Of a stretch of DNA of 64,000 bases, positions 59,640-64,000 are shown in pieces; the stretch's first letter is position 1, and the number at the start of each line of letters is the position of its first letter. The DNA comes from Trileptium ribeirensis (lineage: Eukaryota > Nematoda > Enoplea > Enoplida > Thoracostomopsidae): assembly GCA_030248225.1 (NCBI GenBank), contig JASANE010001583.1, forward strand, positions 20,185 through 84,184, in the 5' to 3' direction. The translations under genes were made by a program, and so were the position numbers. The notes beneath the pieces were generated by a model, which saw only the letters and a program-made list of their open reading frames with translations, searched no databases and had not been told where the DNA came from.

Positions 59640-60120
59640 CTTGTCTCATCGCCAAGGTGGTGAATTCTGACAGTATATTAAGCGATTTGTGTCAGCTTAC
59701 CCTACCCTGCATTGTAAACAATGACAACAGCTACACACGCCTTAAGATACAGGATGAATTGTACTAACGAATGACACCAATGAAACTCATACAGCTCCAG
59801 CGGTTGCTGAAATATTGCCGTTTTATTGTATTTTCGGGGTCATGGGCACGATCAAAATCTTTTAATTAAACCCTGGTAGTGAAAATAGCAGTACGTTGGC
59901 CACGTTTTGTAAAGCAATTCGTTCATCATGTACAAACAGCTACATGGAGAATGAACTGCTATAATAATGACACCAATAATGGCTTTAAAGCCCTTGTGTT
60001 TTCAGAGATATATTCATTTTTGGATATTTTAGCTATTCATTCGAAAACCCATTTTGACCCTATAATTCTGCACTTTAAAAGAGCCGTGCAGCAAAGGAAT
60101 ACAAACACTCGTTGTATAGC
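59640..60120. repeat. Weak dispersed repeat related to 32460-32600
   Basis: Shared words in order: GCTATA, GACACCAATA/AACACCAATA, TGTGTTTT, GGGTCATGGG/GTCATGGGTCC, and TTTTGACCC.ACCCTA. Two overlapping partial copies may be present. The family is unidentified. Confidence 0.35.
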
Positions 60121-62105
60121 TTTATAGAGCATAAAATGACCATAATTTGGCTCAGGCTAATTTAAGTATTACTAGTCGAATACAGTCAATAAACAAAAAT
60201 GATCCTCGACCTGTTCCGAGGTCCTTCGGCTGGCTTTTTCGATGGAATGAGTTGGAACGGGCCCCCGGTCGCGTCCAATAAAGCTCAAATGAACTATCGC
60301 GCTAATTCATCCGCCCAATCAAAGTTTATTTTTCGTGTCACGCAAAACCTAGTAATGGACAATATTTCACGAATATGGCTATTGAAAATTCTTCGGTTTC
60401 ACTTATGCGACAGTGAACTTAATCCGCGCCCATCAATAATCTTATTTTGCTATTTCGGTTAAAATCTGTGACCGAACGTTTTTGTAAACCGTTATCCGGC
60501 GCTAAACTGTTCGCGAACACACAGCTCGGCGATAGTAATGCGGCAAATTTGTGTTCATGAAATTTCAACGAAAATTGCCGGATTTTTTTGTGAACGAAAA
60601 TCTGCCGGATTTGGACTCGCTGGCTTTGTTCGCGACACTGCAAGGTAAACCAAAGGACCGATTAATTTGTGACGTCACTATTACGTTAAATTTGTTTGCG
60701 CGCAGCGACAGACACAAATCAAAAGCTGATAGGCATTAGATAACAGTTTTCAGTGGAAATTCAAAATCGTCGAAATCTGTTACAATACAAGGTGTAATTT
60801 TTGGCACTTGTTTTTGATTTTGCTAATTTCTGTTATCGAAAAACCGATGAAATTTCTGCTTTTGTTTCTTAACAACTGTTTGCGATTTGCTATCGGGTAT
60901 TACAAAATAGATATTCGACTTGGCAAGTTAATTTTACTCGTGCATCACTCCTACAATTCAATAACCCTATAAGCAGGTTTTTATTCGGATTTTCAGCTTT
61001 GCAAATTTTGTTTATTTTTAGATTAACTATTACGTTTTTGCGAGATACTGCGCTTTTGAGTAACAACGCTTACAAGCGTACAATTTTTAACTTTTCTCTG
61101 TTCCTAGCTCTTGAAATGCATGCGACCACTCATATATCGGATCAAAAAAGATGCCCATTAGAAATACGCATTTGTTATACTGATACAGGCACTTCAATTC
61201 AGACTAATATTTAGTAGCTAAATTAAACTTTCACCATTTCGTTAGAATTTATAGTTGAATTAATTTAATTTTTTGTTAATGCCTCGAAATTGGGTAATAG
61301 CACCAGCATCCCAATACACAATTTGGAATTTTAATTTCAATATATAACTGGACTCTGGACTTGTAAATTGGAGCATGATTAGGCCCAAGTGCGTTTTCAG
61401 TTTCCCTGATTTAGAAACTGCTTCCAGCAATATTTTGGGCTTCCACTGCTCTAAAGCGTCTGGTAAAATCGCAGCAGTTGAAATAAAAATTGACAATTAT
61501 CTCAAAATTCCCGTTTGAAATATGAAAATTTTCACCATTAAATAAAAGGGCTTAAAATGTTTTAACATCTGTCAGGGAAGTCTTTAGTGCGTTTATGACG
61601 TGATTTATGACGATGATTCGACTAAAAAACTGAGGTTTGAAATTTGATCAGTGAAAAGGTGGCACTTTATAGGGAGGTCGAAGATAATAGTTGAAAAAAG
61701 AGTGGGCCCCCCTTTTCCCTTTTCGGAAATCCCATATCAGCCATTGTTTCGATCGATTATCGAACAATGATAGTTCTTTGTAGGGTTGTGTAGATTTATA
61801 TATGTATACTGTAATTGAATTTATCCGTACAGAACATCTGCATACAATGTTTTGAAGTTGCGTTATTATACTCCATAATTTGTGTTGATACTTCCTAAAT
61901 TATATAGATTGATGCATCCTTCTTATAGGCTTTGCAGTGAACATTCCGAGTCGCATTCGCTATATAGTTTTGTCGAGGCATTGCCTACTTTGTTCGGTGA
62001 TTCGATACGTCAACGTTTAATTTTATTTGATATGCAAAAATGATACTTTATAATAATTGTTGAATCATTTTTGTTAAAAGCGATACATATCTATAATTTA
62101 ATAAA
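60121..62105. other. No gene recognised
   Basis: Unassigned DNA. There is a GC-richer patch at 60200-60270 with a GGTCCTTCGGCTGG stem-like word, and repeated GCCGGATTT words at about 60580-60610. No supported gene. Confidence 0.35.
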
Positions 62106-63098
62106 ATATAGAGATATGGCTAAGTTTAACTTAATTCGAGAACAGTATCAGCGGCCTAAGGGCGCTTATATCATTTAGTTTTGGTTTCCTATTTTTGATT
62201 AAAAGATTTTCTAGGATTCGCAGTAGTCGTTCTGAGCTATATTTGCTGCCGTTTACTTGCGAAATGATCGAAAAATCCGACGGGTCAGGTTGACTCGAGC
62301 AAGTTTGTAAATGTCTGTATACAGCGGAATTAGACAGTTGAAGATTGTTCAAAGGTTTGCCTGTTCGGGCTGAGATCCCGAGATGCTCGGAGATTCTGGT
62401 TGAAAGATGTCGGTAGGAACTACCGATGTAGTCTGCTTCACAAGCAGAACAAGAATAAAGATAACCGAGGACCTGAGAGCATATGGGATGTTATCTTTGA
62501 ACGCAAAACAATGTCTGAGCCTTTTACCCGTTTCAAACACTATCCTAAAGTTGGAGTTTGGAAAAGCCGAGCGAAGGTTATGCTGAATTTGTTTTTTTAA
62601 GTTCTTCGAGAAATTTCCTAGGAATGGCAGTTTCAGTGTGAAATAATGGAGATCTTGTTCCGAAATAACTGCGGAGGTCTGTGTTGATGTAAAATTCGTA
62701 GGGTTTACGTTTTTCGTAGCACTATGCTGCTTCATCCATTTATTAATGAAAACCGCCGTAGTCTTATCAATGATTTTTGGTGGAAAGCCATTATTGCACA
62801 AACTTTTATGGATTACTCTGATTTCTCGGTGTATAACTTCGAAGTTTGAACCAATAGAAAAAGCACGATGTAATAAGCATTCTATTAGGTTAGTTTTATA
62901 CTTCGGAAAGATGTAAGAGTCAAATTTTAGCATAAGACCTGTATGGCTCGGTTTCTTATATATTGAAGTAATGAAGCCATCAGTAGATTTGGATACCTTA
63001 ATATCAAGGAACGGAATTGTATTGTCAGATTCCCTTTCGATGGTAAATTTGATAGTTTGGTGCCGAGTATTCAGAAATTTCAGGATTGTTCCGCCTGT
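62106..63098 (-). pseudogene. Penelope-like element, 5'-truncated, left copy
   Basis: Read on the - strand from about 63098, it encodes the C-terminal part of a Penelope-like reverse transcriptase: IPFLDIKVSKSTDGFITSIY with KKPSHTG, then LIECLLHRAF, LPFLGNFSKNLKKQI and FAFKDNIP. A GIY-YIG endonuclease with YLYSC-type start, ADYIGSSYRHLSTRISEHL and C-terminal LENLLIKNRKPKLN follows. Together these copy RNA and cut DNA for insertion. The frame 62933-62349 breaks near 62465, where this copy lacks four bases present in the right copy just before the GIY-YIG motif, so it is inactive. The 5' part of the element is missing. The endonuclease end coincides with the left arm of a large inverted repeat. 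Confidence 0.85.
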
Positions 63099-63103
63099 TC
63101 ATT

Positions 63104-63159
63104 ATTATCAAATACAGCAAAAGTGTATTATCAAATACACTTTTGCTGTATTTGATAAT
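63104..63159. repeat. 26-bp perfect palindrome at the junction of two Penelope copies
   Basis: 63104-63129 is the inverse complement of 63134-63159 with ATCA between. It lies exactly between the 5' ends of the two inverted copies, and parts (AATACAGCAAAA) recur a third time at 63157-63168. This pattern suggests template switching during insertion. Confidence 0.9.
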
Positions 63160-63173
63160 ACAGCAAAAATTAA

Positions 63174-63872
63174 TTTGTGCAATAATGGCTTTCCACCAAA
63201 AATCATTGATAAGACTACGGCGGTTTTCAATTATAAATGGATGAAGCAGCATAGCGCTACGAAAAACGTAAACCCTACGAATTTTACATCAACACATACC
63301 TCCGCAGTTATTTCGGAACAAGATCTCCATTATTCACACTGAAACTGCCATTCGTAGGAAATTTCTCGAAGAACTTAAAAATACAAATTCAGCATAACCT
63401 TCGCTCGGCTTTTCCAAACTCCAACTTTAGGATAGTGTTTGAAACGGGTAAAAGGCTCAGACATTGTGTTGCGTTCAAAGATAACATCCCAGATGTCTCA
63501 GGTCCTCGGTTGTTTATCTTTATTCTTGTTCTGCTTGTGAAGCAGACTACATCGGTAGTTCCTACCGACATCTTTCAACCAGAATCTCCGAGCATCTCGG
63601 GATCTCAGCCCGAACACGCAAACCTTTGAACAATCTTCAACTGTCTAATTCCGCTGTATACAGACATTTACAAACTTGCTCGAGTCAACCTGACCCGTCG
63701 GATTTTTCGATCATTTCGCAAGTAAACGGCAGCAAATATAGCTCAGAACGACTACTGCGAATCCTAGAAAATCTTTTAATCAAAAATATGAAACCAAAAC
63801 TAAATGATATAAGCGCCCTTAGGCCGCTGATACTGTTCTCGAATTAAGTTAAACTTAGCCATATCTCTATAT
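63174..63872 (+). pseudogene. Penelope-like element, 5'-truncated, right copy
   Basis: The inverse complement of 62106-62802 with few differences. On the + strand it carries KIIDKTTAVFNYKWMKQHSA, the LPFVGNFSKN-equivalent region (63345-63380, other frame), RLRHCVAFKDNIP, then YLYSCSACEADYIGSSYRHL (GIY-YIG) and LENLLIKNMKPKLNDISALR, ending at a TAA near 63845. Frame breaks occur near 63340, and near 63490 where one base is missing relative to the left copy. So each copy is broken at a different site. It starts further 3' than the left copy. Confidence 0.85.
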
Positions 63873-64000
63873 TATATCTATAATTTGCTCGAACAACACT
63901 TATGTAACCTCGAAGTTTGCTAACCAGTTTTCGACTTTTGAGTCGTCAGTATTAATTTTTGAGAGGCACTGGCAGCAATATGTATGAATGCCAGCACCAT
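63873..64000. other. Unassigned flank
   Basis: Sequence beyond the inverted repeat arm; nothing recognised before the window ends. Confidence 0.4.

Overview
This window is animal (metazoan) nuclear DNA, AT-rich and crowded with transposable elements. The only host gene I can recognise is spermidine synthase on the + strand. Seven conserved exons spread over about 25 kb (28.3-53.5 kb), with introns of 1.4-9.4 kb and GT..AG junctions that keep the reading phase. The exact phylum cannot be fixed from the sequence. Long introns, CR1/Jockey-group LINEs with a PHD-finger ORF1, a GIY-YIG Penelope-like element, hAT and Tc1/mariner relics and Ty3-like LTR elements fit an invertebrate.

Layout. 0-3.6 kb: intergenic DNA with a 3'-truncated non-autonomous hAT element that itself carries a smaller TIR element. 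3.6-15.5 kb: a decayed LTR retrotransposon with long divergent LTR-like repeats at both ends and gag, zinc-knuckle and protease remnants, but no recognisable reverse transcriptase or integrase. Its gag is split by an apparently full-length LINE on the - strand (about 6.66-10.80 kb) with two intact ORFs. 15.6-17.4 kb: a second, 5'-truncated LINE on the - strand whose RT catalytic aspartates are lost. 18.6-21.5 kb: two further divergent copies of the LTR-like sequence. 21.6-22.4 kb: an antisense integrase relic. 23.2-23.7 kb: an unidentified decayed coding relic with an acidic, repetitive C-terminus. 25.2-27.9 kb: a GC-rich TIR element with an 8-bp target duplication, and a 1.5-kb element with about 270-bp terminal inverted repeats.

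28.3-53.5 kb: spermidine synthase. Intron 1 has antisense LINE pieces in element order. Intron 2 has a non-autonomous hAT with a perfect 8-bp target duplication and a mariner-type transposase relic. Intron 3 has a sense LINE relic broken by another 8-bp-TSD element. Introns 3 and 5 and the 3' flank carry a composite repeat made of a roughly 172-bp tandem array joined to a unique flank. Intron 5 also carries small TIR elements with GC-rich ends. 54-62 kb: more MITEs, the composite repeat, two short TA-flanked MITEs and an 83-bp near-perfect hairpin. 62.1-63.9 kb: two 5'-truncated Penelope-like copies head to head, forming an inverted repeat of about 0.7 kb per arm.

The nesting gives a relative chronology (LTR element before LINE; LINE relic before TIR element; tandem repeat before MITEs). 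The spermidine synthase exons stay intact throughout. The first coding exon(s) and the last few codons of that gene were not located. No tRNA, rRNA or CRISPR array was seen.
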